In this document: positions 14,368-22,750 of the stretch, in pieces
How the letters are laid out: each line of letters begins with the position of its first letter
Position numbering within the stretch: the stretch's first letter is position 1
Origin: HdN1 sp052035295
GTDB lineage: Bacteria; Pseudomonadota; Gammaproteobacteria; Pseudomonadales; Ketobacteraceae
Assembly (NCBI GenBank): GCA_052035295.1
Contig: JBPOHS010000183.1
Location: forward strand, 1-25,904
DNA: 25,904 nt
Direction: 5' to 3'
Program-made: the position numbers and the translations under genes
The notes under the pieces: model-generated
What the model was told of the DNA's origin: nothing
Seen by the model: only the letters and a program-made list of their open reading frames with translations
Database searches by the model: none

Positions 14368-15510
14368 TCAGGACCGTTCTGCAAGCCACTGCGCGGTGAG
14401 CGCCCAGGTGTGTTCTTTTGCCCGGCCACCGGCGAAAACCCCGGCATGACCACCAGGCACCACTTTGAAGGTCTTGTCAGTTGAAGCCAGCAGCTCCATG
14501 CCCTTGCGGGCCGCACGAATACTCACGATGACATCGGTTTTTCCGGCGAATGCCAGATATTTGCTGCGAATGCCGGTCAGGTCCGACATATGCTCGCCCA
14601 ACTTGATCCGCCCTGAAGCGAGCTCGTTACCAATGCAAAAATCGAACACCAAGCGCTGCACGGTCGCCCCCGGATAGTCGACCATGTTGTTGAACCACTC
14701 GTGCGTGGTCAGATGCACTTTCACGTAATCGCGATCGGAAAGATTACGCACCAGATCGAAATAGCTGACCACACCCGCAAACGGATTGGTCAATTTGAAC
14801 AGCACCGCCAGGACATCCCCGGGCACGTGGAAATTTTCCGGGGCGATCTTGCGGGTCAGTCGTGCCGCACGCTTCACGCCCAACTTTCGTGTGCCGGAAG
14901 ACGTCCACTCAAACAATTTGCCATAAACGTGATTGGCGTGAAAATCGAGCGGGCTGGCGATGGTTACCAGATTCTTGACCTGCCCTTTGTCATGAGCACC
15001 GGTGTACAGCAGGCATAGAAGACCGCCCATGCAGTAGCCCACCAGCGAAACCTGCTCCTGGCCACTGTGTTTTTGCACCGCATCGACCGCGGCGGGCATC
15101 CAGCGATTGACGTAATTCTCCAGCGTGAGCTCGCTGGCGTGATGACGCTGTGGCGCGCCCCAATCCACAAGATAGACATCGAACCCCTGCGCATTGAGGA
15201 AACGTACCCAACTGCGCTCGGCCATCAAATCGTAAATCCAACCGTAAACGCCGAGCGGCGGTACCAGCAACAGCGGCACGCCGAAACGTTTGTCGGTGGG
15301 CACCACCACCTGATCATCCAGCCGGAAGGCATCCACATCCTGATGCGGGTAATAGCGCACTTCCATGATGTCATCGCCGCACAGACGCTCGTAATGCGTC
15401 TTGCCCGACACGATGAATCGCTCCTTATGTGCCCGGCGCTCCCAGGCATGACGAACAAAACGCGACGCAGAACCAAGGAAACTGCGACCCATCAAAGTAG
15501 ATTCACTCAT
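14368..15510 (-). CDS. PHA-synthase-like alpha/beta hydrolase (PhaC class III type)
   Basis: This is a 380-residue alpha/beta-hydrolase of the PhaC family, which polymerises hydroxyacyl-CoA into polyhydroxyalkanoate. The lipase-like box is GYCMGG with nucleophile Cys160, the Cys that distinguishes PhaC from ordinary Ser lipases. The other triad members are likely Asp326 (GKTDVIV) and His355 (PGGHAGVFAGG). PhaC-typical segments VPPLGVYGWIYDL and VYLVDWGAP are also visible. Length fits class III PhaC (about 355-380) better than class I/II (about 560-590). No phaE, phaR, phaA, phaB or phasin gene is nearby, so polymerase activity is unproven; a related acyl-CoA hydrolase or transferase role is possible. 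The ATG has an AGGAAG ribosome binding site five bases upstream. Confidence 0.82.
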   Translation of the reverse strand: MSESTLMGRSFLGSASRFVRHAWERRAHKERFIVSGKTHYERLCGDDIMEVRYYPHQDVDAFRLDDQVVVPTDKRFGVPLLLVPPLGVYGWIYDLMAERSWVRFLNAQGFDVYLVDWGAPQRHHASELTLENYVNRWMPAAVDAVQKHSGQEQVSLVGYCMGGLLCLLYTGAHDKGQVKNLVTIASPLDFHANHVYGKLFEWTSSGTRKLGVKRAARLTRKIAPENFHVPGDVLAVLFKLTNPFAGVVSYFDLVRNLSDRDYVKVHLTTHEWFNNMVDYPGATVQRLVFDFCIGNELASGRIKLGEHMSDLTGIRSKYLAFAGKTDVIVSIRAARKGMELLASTDKTFKVVPGGHAGVFAGGRAKEHTWALTAQWLAERS

Positions 15511-15911
15511 GGGGCTTCCTGTCTAAAATCAAACCGTTAGAGAAAAGAACAGCACACACGCCCGCCTCCGGACAACGCCACGCACCTCACGGCGCCCAAA
15601 TCGCAGCGCATCCTTTCAAATCGGCAGGCCTCATAAAAGGATATCTCCCGGTCAAAAAGAAACAATGGTATTTTCATCCACACGAACGAGCCGTCACGAC
15701 ACTCCCGCGCCGGTCCGCCCCCTTATCACTGCGTTATGCTGTTGAAATCCTGCCGAAAAGCAGCGTACCTGACGAATTTATGCAGTTTGCACCCGCAAAT
15801 TGGAGAAACCTGCAGGGAAGTTGTTACACTTGCGGGGTACTGAATTGATTCTGCAAGAGATCGCCAACGCTGTTCCTTTGTCTTGAGGAAAGGGCCCAAA
15901 CCAATAAAATC
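15511..15911. other. Divergent intergenic region between the PhaC-like gene and yheT
   Basis: There is no convincing gene in these 401 bases. It should carry promoters for both flanking divergent genes; one candidate for the minus-strand gene is listed separately. For yheT I see only weak boxes, for example TTGTTA near 15821 with no good partner. GAGGAAAGG lies about 18 bases before the yheT ATG, longer than a normal ribosome-binding distance. Confidence 0.5.
15638..15665 (-). promoter_or_regulatory. Candidate promoter of the PhaC-like gene
   Basis: On the minus strand, TTGTTT (15665-15660) and TATCCT (15643-15638) are separated by 16 bases, a fair sigma-70 match about 128 bases upstream of the start codon. 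It was seen by eye, so chance occurrence is possible. Confidence 0.35.
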
Positions 15912-16922
15912 ATGGAAAATCAATCATTTCACCCAGCCTGGTGGCTGCCGGGCCCGCACCTGCAAACAATGTGGTCACCACTGTTTCGCAAGCTACTCAA
16001 CTTTCCGAGGCAACGTGAGCGGATTGAACTGGCCGATGGCGATTTCATCGACCTCGACTGGTGCACCCCCTCCCGCAATGCCGAGGGCCCTCTGGTAATG
16101 ATCCTGCACGGCTTGACCGGTTCCGCAGAATCCCACTACGCACAGGGCCTGCAGTACCACCTGTTGCAAAAAGGTGTCCCCAGTGTAGTGATGCACTTCC
16201 GGGGGGCGAGCGGGGAACCCAATCGCCATGCCCGCATGTACCACTCCGGCGATACGGCCGACCTCAAGGAGGTTGCATCCACATTACTGTCGCGCGGCTG
16301 GTCAACCCTGCTGGGGGCCGGCTATTCGTTGGGGGGCAACGTGTTGCTCAAGTGGCTGGGGGAAACCGGCCGCCGCAATCCACTCAGTGCCGCCGTTGCC
16401 GTGTCGGTACCGTTTGAGCTGAAGCTGTGCGCAGAAGCAATGGATGAAGGGTTTTCACGGGTGTACCGCAACAGCATGCTGAAAAGCCTGAAAGACACCC
16501 TCGAACGCAAGCGCCAATGGGCCGAACGCCACGACGCAAACGTTTTCGACACGCTACAGGCACTCGGGGATGTGCGCCGACATGAGACCTTCCGCGACTA
16601 CGACCATCACGTGGTGGCACCGCTGAACGGTTTTCGCGGTGCTGATGATTATTATCAGAAATGCAGCAGCCGGGCGTTCCTGCCCAACATCCACACGCCA
16701 ACGCTGATCATACACAGCGTCGACGATCCGCTCATGGTGCCGCAGATTATTCCCAAGCCCGATGAGTTGCCCGCAGGCGTAACGCTGGAGTTGTATGCCC
16801 AGGGCGGCCATGTCGGTTTCGTGGCGGGGAACATTCCGTTCAAAGCGGATTATTGGCTGGAACGGCGGGTATGCAACTATTTTTCAACGCACCTTTCTTC
16901 ACCGCTGCCAGAGGCGCGCTGA
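15912..16922 (+). CDS. yheT: YheT-family alpha/beta hydrolase
   Basis: This is a 336-residue hydrolase of the YheT/ABHD1-3 family. The opening motif PAWWLPGPHLQTMW is characteristic of the family. The nucleophile is Ser139 in GYSLGGN. The acid is Asp271 or Asp272 in HSVDDPLM, and His300 in GGHVGF completes the triad. The oxyanion region is LHGLTGS at 65-71, and the HFRGASGEPN motif near 95 is also typical. The family is associated with ester or lipid hydrolysis, but the natural substrate is not established. The ATG is chosen on family alignment; the ribosome binding site is poor. It converges on laoR with a 20-base gap. A hydrolase beside these genes is also, as I recall, present in P. aeruginosa. 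Confidence 0.9.
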   Translation: MENQSFHPAWWLPGPHLQTMWSPLFRKLLNFPRQRERIELADGDFIDLDWCTPSRNAEGPLVMILHGLTGSAESHYAQGLQYHLLQKGVPSVVMHFRGASGEPNRHARMYHSGDTADLKEVASTLLSRGWSTLLGAGYSLGGNVLLKWLGETGRRNPLSAAVAVSVPFELKLCAEAMDEGFSRVYRNSMLKSLKDTLERKRQWAERHDANVFDTLQALGDVRRHETFRDYDHHVVAPLNGFRGADDYYQKCSSRAFLPNIHTPTLIIHSVDDPLMVPQIIPKPDELPAGVTLELYAQGGHVGFVAGNIPFKADYWLERRVCNYFSTHLSSPLPEAR

Positions 16923-16942
16923 CAGACGGCACGAATAACGGC

Positions 16943-17671
16943 TTACAAAAACAGCCCCAGCGGATCCGTGCCGGCGCCGTCCAGATACATCGCTTTCAGC
17001 TCCGGCAGGCGTGTTTTCACCTCCGGGCTCAAATACGCTTCTTCCAGGCAAATGATCTGATAAATCCCGCGTTTCAGGCGCGATTGAGTCAGCGCGCTGT
17101 TGCGTTGATCCGGTAGCGCCACGGCTTGCAGAAAGCCCGACCACGCCGTGATGATCACCCAGATGTTAACGATCAATCCATCCAGCACTTCGGCGCTGGC
17201 CTGCATCATGCCGGCATCCACCAGCCCCTGCAGGATACGCCGCCCATTACTGACTGACGCCCGCGCAAACGCCCGATAGGCTTCGCACAACTGCACGCTC
17301 TCTGCCAGCAGGTGTTCCATGTCGCGGTGCAGGAACCGATACTCCCACATCGCCTCGAAGATTGCTTCGAAATAGCCTACCTTGTCTTCATAGGTCAAGG
17401 ATCGATCAGCCGGAATACTCAACACCTGCTCGAACCGCTGCCGGTAGTCCTCGAATAACACGAACACAATCTCGGACTTGTTACGGAAGTGGTAATACAG
17501 ATTGCCCGGGCTAATGCCCAATTCCGCGCAGATATGGTTGGTGGAAATATTGCGCTCGCCCTTCTCGTTGAACAGTCGCAAGGCCGCATCCAGAATCCGG
17601 TCACGCGTGCGCGGCTGCGGGGAAATTTGCAAAATTTCCTGTGGATTCAACGACCTGGAATCTTTTCGCAT
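16943..17671 (-). CDS. laoR: TetR-family regulator, probable LaoR repressor of the lao operon
   Basis: This is a 242-residue transcription factor. The TetR DNA-binding domain spans about residues 22-68, including the helix-turn-helix ISTNHICAELGISPGNLYYHFRNKSEI with its diagnostic YYHF motif. The long helical C-terminal half should be a ligand-binding domain; in this context a fatty alcohol, aldehyde or acyl-CoA effector is plausible. It is transcribed divergently from laoC across a 188-base gap that holds a strong promoter containing a 20-bp palindrome, the arrangement expected for a TetR repressor controlling its neighbours and itself. The ATG follows AAGGTG eleven bases upstream. The name rests on synteny with P. 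aeruginosa laoR (PA0367, from memory) and not on an alignment. Confidence 0.88.
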   Translation of the reverse strand: MRKDSRSLNPQEILQISPQPRTRDRILDAALRLFNEKGERNISTNHICAELGISPGNLYYHFRNKSEIVFVLFEDYRQRFEQVLSIPADRSLTYEDKVGYFEAIFEAMWEYRFLHRDMEHLLAESVQLCEAYRAFARASVSNGRRILQGLVDAGMMQASAEVLDGLIVNIWVIITAWSGFLQAVALPDQRNSALTQSRLKRGIYQIICLEEAYLSPEVKTRLPELKAMYLDGAGTDPLGLFL

Positions 17672-17701
17672 TACCGATAAACACCTTGTTTCAAGCGACT
17701 A

Positions 17702-17730
17702 TTGACAGTTTAGAGCAAAAGCTCTAAAAA
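17702..17730 (+). promoter_or_regulatory. Strong sigma-70 promoter of laoCBA
   Basis: A consensus -35 TTGACA (17702-17707), a 17-base spacer and TAAAAA (17725-17730) as -10 make this the best promoter in the window. It points at laoC and would give a leader of about 120 bases. The spacer and -10 are occupied by the palindrome listed next. Confidence 0.7.
17709..17728. promoter_or_regulatory. Predicted LaoR operator palindrome
   Basis: TTTAGAGC and GCTCTAAA are perfect 8-base inverted repeats separated by AAAA, 20 bp in all, typical in size for a TetR-family operator. It fills the spacer and the first bases of the -10 of the laoC promoter, so bound repressor would block RNA polymerase. It lies 38 bases upstream of the laoR start, so autoregulation is also likely. 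Confidence 0.7.
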
Positions 17731-17859
17731 GAGAAACCATGTTTACCCGGGTCAAAGGGTAGCACGCGACGGCTCCTGTCCGTCCGGTCATTTGGCCCGG
17801 CAACCCTGAACAATAACAACCGCCGCAGGCCCGCCGGCTGCACCACAGAGGATTTCACC

Positions 17860-19308
17860 ATGGTCGCCAACGTCACTCATCTGGCAGAGCACACGCACAA
17901 TCGTCAGATCGAGCAAATGAAGCACATTTTCGAAAACCAGCGCCGCGCCTACCGTGCCCACCCCATGCCGAGCGCCGATGAACGCATTGATCACCTCAAG
18001 CGCCTCAAGCCGGCCCTGCTCAAACATATGGATACCCTGATCGATTGCGTGAATCAGGATTTCAGCAGCCGTTGCTCTTCTGAAACCAAATTCGCCGAGA
18101 TGATCACGACACTGGAAGCGATCAAATACCACGCCAAACATGTCCGCAAATGGATGCGTGAAGAGCGCCGCCACGTTCCCATGAACCTGGCGCCGGCCAA
18201 AGCGCGCGTGGTGTATCAGCCACTGGGCGTGGTCGGTATCATCGTGCCCTGGAACTACCCCATTTTCCTGTCGATGGGCCCCTTGCTGTCTGCGTTGGCC
18301 GCCGGCAACCGCGTCATGATCAAAATGTCGGAGTACACGCCCAAAACCTCCGATGCCATCAAGGGCATGATCCAGGAGATTTTCCCCGAAGATCACGTAG
18401 CGGTCATTACCGGCGAAGCCGACGTCGGCGTGGCGTTTTCCAAGCTGCCGTTCGATCATATCCTGTTCACGGGATCAACCTCGGTGGGCCGCCATGTCAT
18501 GCGCGCCGCCGCCGACAACCTTACCCCGGTAACGCTGGAACTGGGCGGCAAATCCCCTGTCATCATCCATGAGTCGTTTCCGATGACAGAAGCCGCCGAG
18601 CGTATTTCTTTCGGCAAATGCCTCAACGCCGGACAGACCTGCATTGCGCCCGACTACACGCTGGTGCCACGCCACAAAGTCGATGAATTCGTCACTGCGT
18701 TCACGCAGGTCGTTTCAACCTGGTATCCCACCATGCGGGACAACACGGATTTCACGGCAGTCGTCAACGAGCGCCAGCATGCGCGCCTGCAAAACTACCT
18801 GAAAGACGCGAAAGCCAAAGGCGCCCGCATCCATGTGATCAATCCGGCCAACGAAGATTTTGGCGGCACGCGCAAGATCCCCATTACGCTGGTGCTCAAT
18901 ACCACTCCTGACATGCTGATCGAGCAGGATGAAATTTTTGGCCCGCTGATGCTGGTGAAAGCCTACGACTCGCTGGAAGACGCCATCAATTACGTCAACG
19001 ATCGCGATCGCCCGCTTGCCCTGTATTACTTCGACTTCAACCATGACCGTGCCCGTTATGTCACCGAACATACACATTCCGGTGGCATGTGTATCAATGA
19101 CACACTCAGTCATGTGGCGGCAGACGATATTCCGTTCGGTGGTGTCGGCCCCTCAGGCATGGGCCACTACCACGGTCGCGAAGGTTTTCTCACCTTCAGC
19201 AAGGCCAAGGGCATCATCGAGAAAGGCAAATTCAACTCGGTCAAATTCGTGTTCCCGCCGTGGAACAAGAAACTGCACAACATCCTGTTCAAGAGCTTGC
19301 TGAAATAA
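17860..19308 (+). CDS. laoC: Coniferyl-aldehyde-type aldehyde dehydrogenase, LaoC
   Basis: This is an NAD(P)-dependent aldehyde dehydrogenase of 482 residues that should oxidise long-chain aldehydes to fatty acids, the second step of the lao pathway. Key residues are visible: Asn132 in PWNYP, the nucleotide-binding FTGSTSVG at 203-210, general base Glu227 in LELGGKSP, and catalytic Cys261 in NAGQTCIAPDY. EIFGPLM is near 365. The C-terminal FPPWNKKLHNILF is typical of the coniferyl aldehyde dehydrogenase-like branch, which lacks the longer C-terminal end of classic enzymes. The ATG has GAGGAT eight bases upstream. It is the first gene after the strong palindrome-bearing promoter; an intrinsic terminator sits between it and laoB. 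The symbol is from synteny. Confidence 0.94.
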   Translation: MVANVTHLAEHTHNRQIEQMKHIFENQRRAYRAHPMPSADERIDHLKRLKPALLKHMDTLIDCVNQDFSSRCSSETKFAEMITTLEAIKYHAKHVRKWMREERRHVPMNLAPAKARVVYQPLGVVGIIVPWNYPIFLSMGPLLSALAAGNRVMIKMSEYTPKTSDAIKGMIQEIFPEDHVAVITGEADVGVAFSKLPFDHILFTGSTSVGRHVMRAAADNLTPVTLELGGKSPVIIHESFPMTEAAERISFGKCLNAGQTCIAPDYTLVPRHKVDEFVTAFTQVVSTWYPTMRDNTDFTAVVNERQHARLQNYLKDAKAKGARIHVINPANEDFGGTRKIPITLVLNTTPDMLIEQDEIFGPLMLVKAYDSLEDAINYVNDRDRPLALYYFDFNHDRARYVTEHTHSGGMCINDTLSHVAADDIPFGGVGPSGMGHYHGREGFLTFSKAKGIIEKGKFNSVKFVFPPWNKKLHNILFKSLLK

Positions 19309-19328
19309 CGCAAGACGCCGGTTGCACG

Positions 19329-19360
19329 GGGGGCGTCGAATCGCCCCCATTTTCTTTTTT
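19329..19360 (+). terminator. Intrinsic terminator between laoC and laoB
   Basis: A 7-bp GC stem GGGGGCG (19329-19335) and CGCCCCC (19342-19348) with loop TCGAAT is followed by ATTTTCTTTTTT. It stands in the 74-base gap inside the lao cluster, so it probably lowers rather than abolishes expression of laoBA. Confidence 0.75.
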
Positions 19361-19382
19361 CCTGTCTTTGGCGAAACTAAAC

Positions 19383-20012
19383 ATGTCGATCCCCATGCTG
19401 ACGCCGGCGGCACTGTCGCGGCGTTCCCTGATGAAAACGGGCGTGCTCGGTGGCCTGATGCTGGTCGGCGCCAGCACGGTGGCCCAATTGCAAGGCTGTG
19501 CCAACCTGTCGCCCTCTCCCGCGGGTAATACTGCCGCTCAATGGAAACTGCTGCGCACTCAGGATCGGGCTATTCTCGGGGCCGTCGCACCCATCGCCCT
19601 GGCCGACGCGTTTCCTGCAGAGCGTGCCGCTGCGCTAGACACCTTTCTGCCACAGGTCGACGCCTTTCTGCACAGCACCAGCAAAGCCAATCACGAAGCG
19701 CTGCATCAGCTCTTCGATCTGCTCAACCTGCGTATCGCACGCCTGGCACTGACCGGAATCTGGAGTTCCTGGGAAAACATGGATGACGAACAGGTGGAGA
19801 GCTTTCTCACCGGCTGGCGTGACAGCTCGATCGGCCAGTTGCGTCTGGGGTATGCACAGCTCACCCAGGTCCTCAATCTGGTGTGGTATGCCCAACCCGC
19901 CAATGTCAAAACATCCATTTACCCCGGCGCGCCACGCAAAATTCCGACGCCACTCACCAATACCGTTGCAAGCCTGCACGCTTGCCCTGACCAGGGGACG
20001 CCTTCTGTATGA
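19383..20012 (+). CDS. laoB: Tat-signal accessory protein of the alcohol dehydrogenase, LaoB
   Basis: This is a 209-residue small partner of the GMC dehydrogenase. The N-terminus carries a twin-arginine motif (LSRRSLMKTG, residues about 11-20), a hydrophobic stretch, and a lipobox-like LQGC, so it may be Tat-exported and lipid-anchored. The mature part resembles the small subunits that accompany membrane-bound GMC-type dehydrogenases, with helical segments such as RAILGAVAPIALADAFP and LTGIWSSWENMDDEQVESFLTGW. The likely start is the ATG at 19383; an in-frame ATG at 19260 lies inside laoC and is unlikely, and another at 19395 is possible. The stop overlaps the laoA start (ATGA), so the two are coupled and probably form a complex. 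The name rests on position next to laoA and laoC. Confidence 0.85.
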   Translation: MSIPMLTPAALSRRSLMKTGVLGGLMLVGASTVAQLQGCANLSPSPAGNTAAQWKLLRTQDRAILGAVAPIALADAFPAERAAALDTFLPQVDAFLHSTSKANHEALHQLFDLLNLRIARLALTGIWSSWENMDDEQVESFLTGWRDSSIGQLRLGYAQLTQVLNLVWYAQPANVKTSIYPGAPRKIPTPLTNTVASLHACPDQGTPSV

Positions 20013-21619
20013 CCATCACTGTCGTCAAGGACATTCCGGATATCGTTGCCCAAGGCGTTGCCAATGGCTGGAAAGCACATGACACCAGCGCGCTGCAAAC
20101 GCCTACCCGCATTGAAGCCGATGTTGTGATCATCGGTACGGGCGCAGGCGGCGGCACCGCAGCCGAAATCCTGTCACTGGCCGGCCTCAAGGTCGTCATG
20201 ATCGAGGAAGGCCCACTCAAAACGTCCAACCAGTTCGACATGCACGAAGGCAGCGCTTACACCGATCTCTACCAGGACGGCATGGGTCGCGCGACCGCGG
20301 ATGGTGCCATTACCATCATGCAGGGCCGCTGCGTCGGCGGCAGCACCACGGTCAACTGGACGTCGAGTTTCCGCACACCGCCCGAAACCCTGCAACACTG
20401 GACTCAGGTGCACGGACTCAAGGGATTCACGGTTGATGAAATGGCGCCCTGGTTCAAGCTGATGGAAGATCGCCTGGGCATCGCACCCTGGGCATTACCC
20501 CCCAACGGCAACAATCACGTCATCAGTCAGGGCTGCGAGACGCTCGGCTACAGTTGGCACACGATTCCCCGCAACGTGCGCGGCTGCTGGAACCTCGGTT
20601 ATTGCGGTTTGGGCTGCCCCACCAATGCCAAACAGAGCATGCTGGTCACTACCATTCCCGGCGCGCTCAAACAAGGCGCCGAACTCTATTATCTCGCCCA
20701 TGCCGATACGCTCATCATCGAGAATAACGAGGTACGTGGTGTGCGCTGTTCTGCCATGCAGAAAGACTACGTCACCCGCACCGGCGTAACGCTGGAAGTG
20801 CGCGCCCGCCACACCATCATGGCCTGCGGCGGCATCAATGGCCCGGCGCTGCTACTCCGCTCTGGCGCACCGGATCCTTACGAACGCATTGGAAAACGCA
20901 CGTTCATGCACCCGGTGCCCTTCAGTATTGGTGATTTCGACCAGGCGATCAGCGGTTTTTCAGGCGCTCCACAATCCGTTTATAGCGATCATTTTCAGTG
21001 GCGCGAAGGCAGCACCGGCCCAATGGGGTTCAAGATTGAAGTCGCCCCCATGCAGCCCTCCTTCGCCAGCGTGGTCATGATGGGGCACGGCCAGTTCCAT
21101 CGCGAACAAATGGAAAAACTGCCGCACCTCAACTTGATGCTGGCGCTGCTCCGCGACGGTTTCCATGAAGAAAGCGAAGGCGGAACCGTAACGATCAACG
21201 ATCATGGCGGCCCCGTTGTCGACTATCCGATGACCGACTACATGCGTGACGGCATTCGACGCGCACTCAAAACCATGGCGGAAATACAGTTTGCCGCCGG
21301 CGCGAAGCGTGTGCGTCCGGTGCATACCCAAAGCACCTACAGCCCGTCATTGAAAGACGCCCATCGCCAGATCGATGAACTCCCTCTGCGCAGCAATGGC
21401 GTGCGACTTGGCTGCGCGCACGTCATGGGCGGTCTTGCCATGGGTGATCATCCGGAAACCTCGGTCACCGATAGCCAAGGGCGCTTTCATCACCTCAGCA
21501 ATCTGTCGATCATGGACGGTTCACTGTTTCCCACCAGTATCGGCGCCAATCCGCAGCTTTCCATCTATGGCCTGGTTGCCCGTGCTGCCACGCAACTGGC
21601 CAAGACATTGCAGGCCTGA
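20009..21619 (+). CDS. laoA: GMC-family FAD alcohol dehydrogenase, LaoA
   Basis: This is a 536-residue flavoprotein that should oxidise long-chain primary alcohols to aldehydes, the first step before LaoC. The FAD-binding Rossmann motif GTGAGGG is at 43-49, with the ribose-binding IEEG about 20 residues later. The second GMC signature is GRCVGGSTTVNW near 107-118. The active-site pair is His471 (GCAHVMGG) and Asn514 (GANPQL), 43 residues apart, the spacing seen in choline oxidase-like enzymes. ASIGANPQLS-type C-terminal residues contact the flavin. It has no export signal of its own, so it is cytoplasmic or carried by Tat-targeted LaoB. The ATG overlaps the laoB stop by four bases. A hairpin follows 11 bases after the stop. 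Confidence 0.92.
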   Translation: MTITVVKDIPDIVAQGVANGWKAHDTSALQTPTRIEADVVIIGTGAGGGTAAEILSLAGLKVVMIEEGPLKTSNQFDMHEGSAYTDLYQDGMGRATADGAITIMQGRCVGGSTTVNWTSSFRTPPETLQHWTQVHGLKGFTVDEMAPWFKLMEDRLGIAPWALPPNGNNHVISQGCETLGYSWHTIPRNVRGCWNLGYCGLGCPTNAKQSMLVTTIPGALKQGAELYYLAHADTLIIENNEVRGVRCSAMQKDYVTRTGVTLEVRARHTIMACGGINGPALLLRSGAPDPYERIGKRTFMHPVPFSIGDFDQAISGFSGAPQSVYSDHFQWREGSTGPMGFKIEVAPMQPSFASVVMMGHGQFHREQMEKLPHLNLMLALLRDGFHEESEGGTVTINDHGGPVVDYPMTDYMRDGIRRALKTMAEIQFAAGAKRVRPVHTQSTYSPSLKDAHRQIDELPLRSNGVRLGCAHVMGGLAMGDHPETSVTDSQGRFHHLSNLSIMDGSLFPTSIGANPQLSIYGLVARAATQLAKTLQA

Positions 21620-21629
21620 ACTGCACCCG

Positions 21630-21661
21630 GACTGCTATGCGCATTTCAGCGCACAGCAGTC
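21630..21661 (+). terminator. Hairpin terminator after laoA
   Basis: There is a long stem GACTGCT-A-TGCGC (21630-21642) and GCGCA-C-AGCAGTC (21649-21661) with one A-C mismatch and a 6-base loop, followed by TTTCC. The stem is strong and the T run short. It ends the lao operon. Confidence 0.6.
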
Positions 21662-21740
21662 TTTCCGTTACATGGAAATGGCACACGCCTGCTAAACTTG
21701 CAGCTCGACTCACATCGCTTCCACGCTATTCCGCACGAGC

Positions 21741-22667
21741 ATGCCCATGGCCGCACTTCCTCCGTTTGAATCCCGTTTTCTGCATCCCCGTTTCTGGCTG
21801 ACCTGGATGGGCATGGGGCTATGGGCACTGACAGCACAACTCCCCTATCGCTGGCAGATGTTCCTGGGTGACCGTCTGGGGGATCTGACACGGGCGCTGG
21901 CAAAATCGCGCGTGCGTATCACCCGCACCAATCTGGAACACTGTTTTCCCGAGTTGACCGACCAGCAGCGCACCGCGCTGCTCATTGATAACTTCCGCTC
22001 GGTGGGCCGCGCCTTTCTCGAAATCAGTTTTACCTGGTGGGGTCGGCAACAGGAGCTGAACGCCCTTTGTCGCATCACCGGACTGGAACACATTGAAAAC
22101 GCCCACCAGCAGGGGCGCGGCGTACTGCTGTTGACCAGCCACATGACGCCGCTGGAAATCGCCGCTTACATACTGGGGCACGCCTGGCCGCACTGCACCC
22201 TGATGTACAAGGACTACGATAACGCGGTGTTTGAATGGATTGCGCAACGCAAACGACTGCGCCACATGTCCACGTTGTTGCCACACAAACAGGTGACAAC
22301 GTTTCTCAACAACATACGCAATGGCGACGTTGGCATCTACATGATGGATCAGAGCGCATCACGCCGACACTGCGTGTTTGCACCCTTTTTCGGCATCCAG
22401 ACAGCGACGCTCAAAACCACCGGTGATTTCGCGCGCAGCACCCATGCGCTAGCGATTCCAGCCTTTTACGGTCGACTGCCGGGTGGACGTGGCTACTATC
22501 TCGAGATTCAGGCGCCGCTGGAACATTTCCCGAGCGAAGATTCCGCCGCCGATGCTGCGCGGCTGAACGCATTGACCGAATCCAATATACGGCGGCATCC
22601 GGAGCAGTATTTATGGCAACATCGTCGGTTCAAACATCGCCCCGACGGCGAAGCGGCAATTTATTGA
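21741..22667 (+). CDS. LpxL/HtrB-family lipid A acyltransferase-like protein
   Basis: This is a 308-residue inner-membrane acyltransferase of the LpxL/LpxM family, which adds secondary acyl chains to lipid A or related acceptors from acyl-ACP. An N-terminal hydrophobic helix at about 18-36 is followed by RVRITRTNLEHCFPEL, the family's early motif. The catalytic HX4E motif is His134-Glu139 in TSHMTPLE. The family motif near 210 is DQSASRRHCVFAPFFG, and the C-terminus has YLWQHRRFKHRPDGE, typical of LpxL proteins. The exact acceptor and chain cannot be told. The ATG at 21741 lies 121 bases after laoA and beyond its terminator; a weak promoter (TTACAT, then TAAACT) may lie in the gap. The Nudix gene follows 83 bases downstream. 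Confidence 0.9.
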   Translation: MPMAALPPFESRFLHPRFWLTWMGMGLWALTAQLPYRWQMFLGDRLGDLTRALAKSRVRITRTNLEHCFPELTDQQRTALLIDNFRSVGRAFLEISFTWWGRQQELNALCRITGLEHIENAHQQGRGVLLLTSHMTPLEIAAYILGHAWPHCTLMYKDYDNAVFEWIAQRKRLRHMSTLLPHKQVTTFLNNIRNGDVGIYMMDQSASRRHCVFAPFFGIQTATLKTTGDFARSTHALAIPAFYGRLPGGRGYYLEIQAPLEHFPSEDSAADAARLNALTESNIRRHPEQYLWQHRRFKHRPDGEAAIY

Positions 22668-22750
22668 CGCGGTGCTCCGGTGAGAATCCATGCGCCAAGG
22701 CATTGACGACCCGGTGACCGACATTTCCAGGCAAGGTTTGGCAGGTTCAA

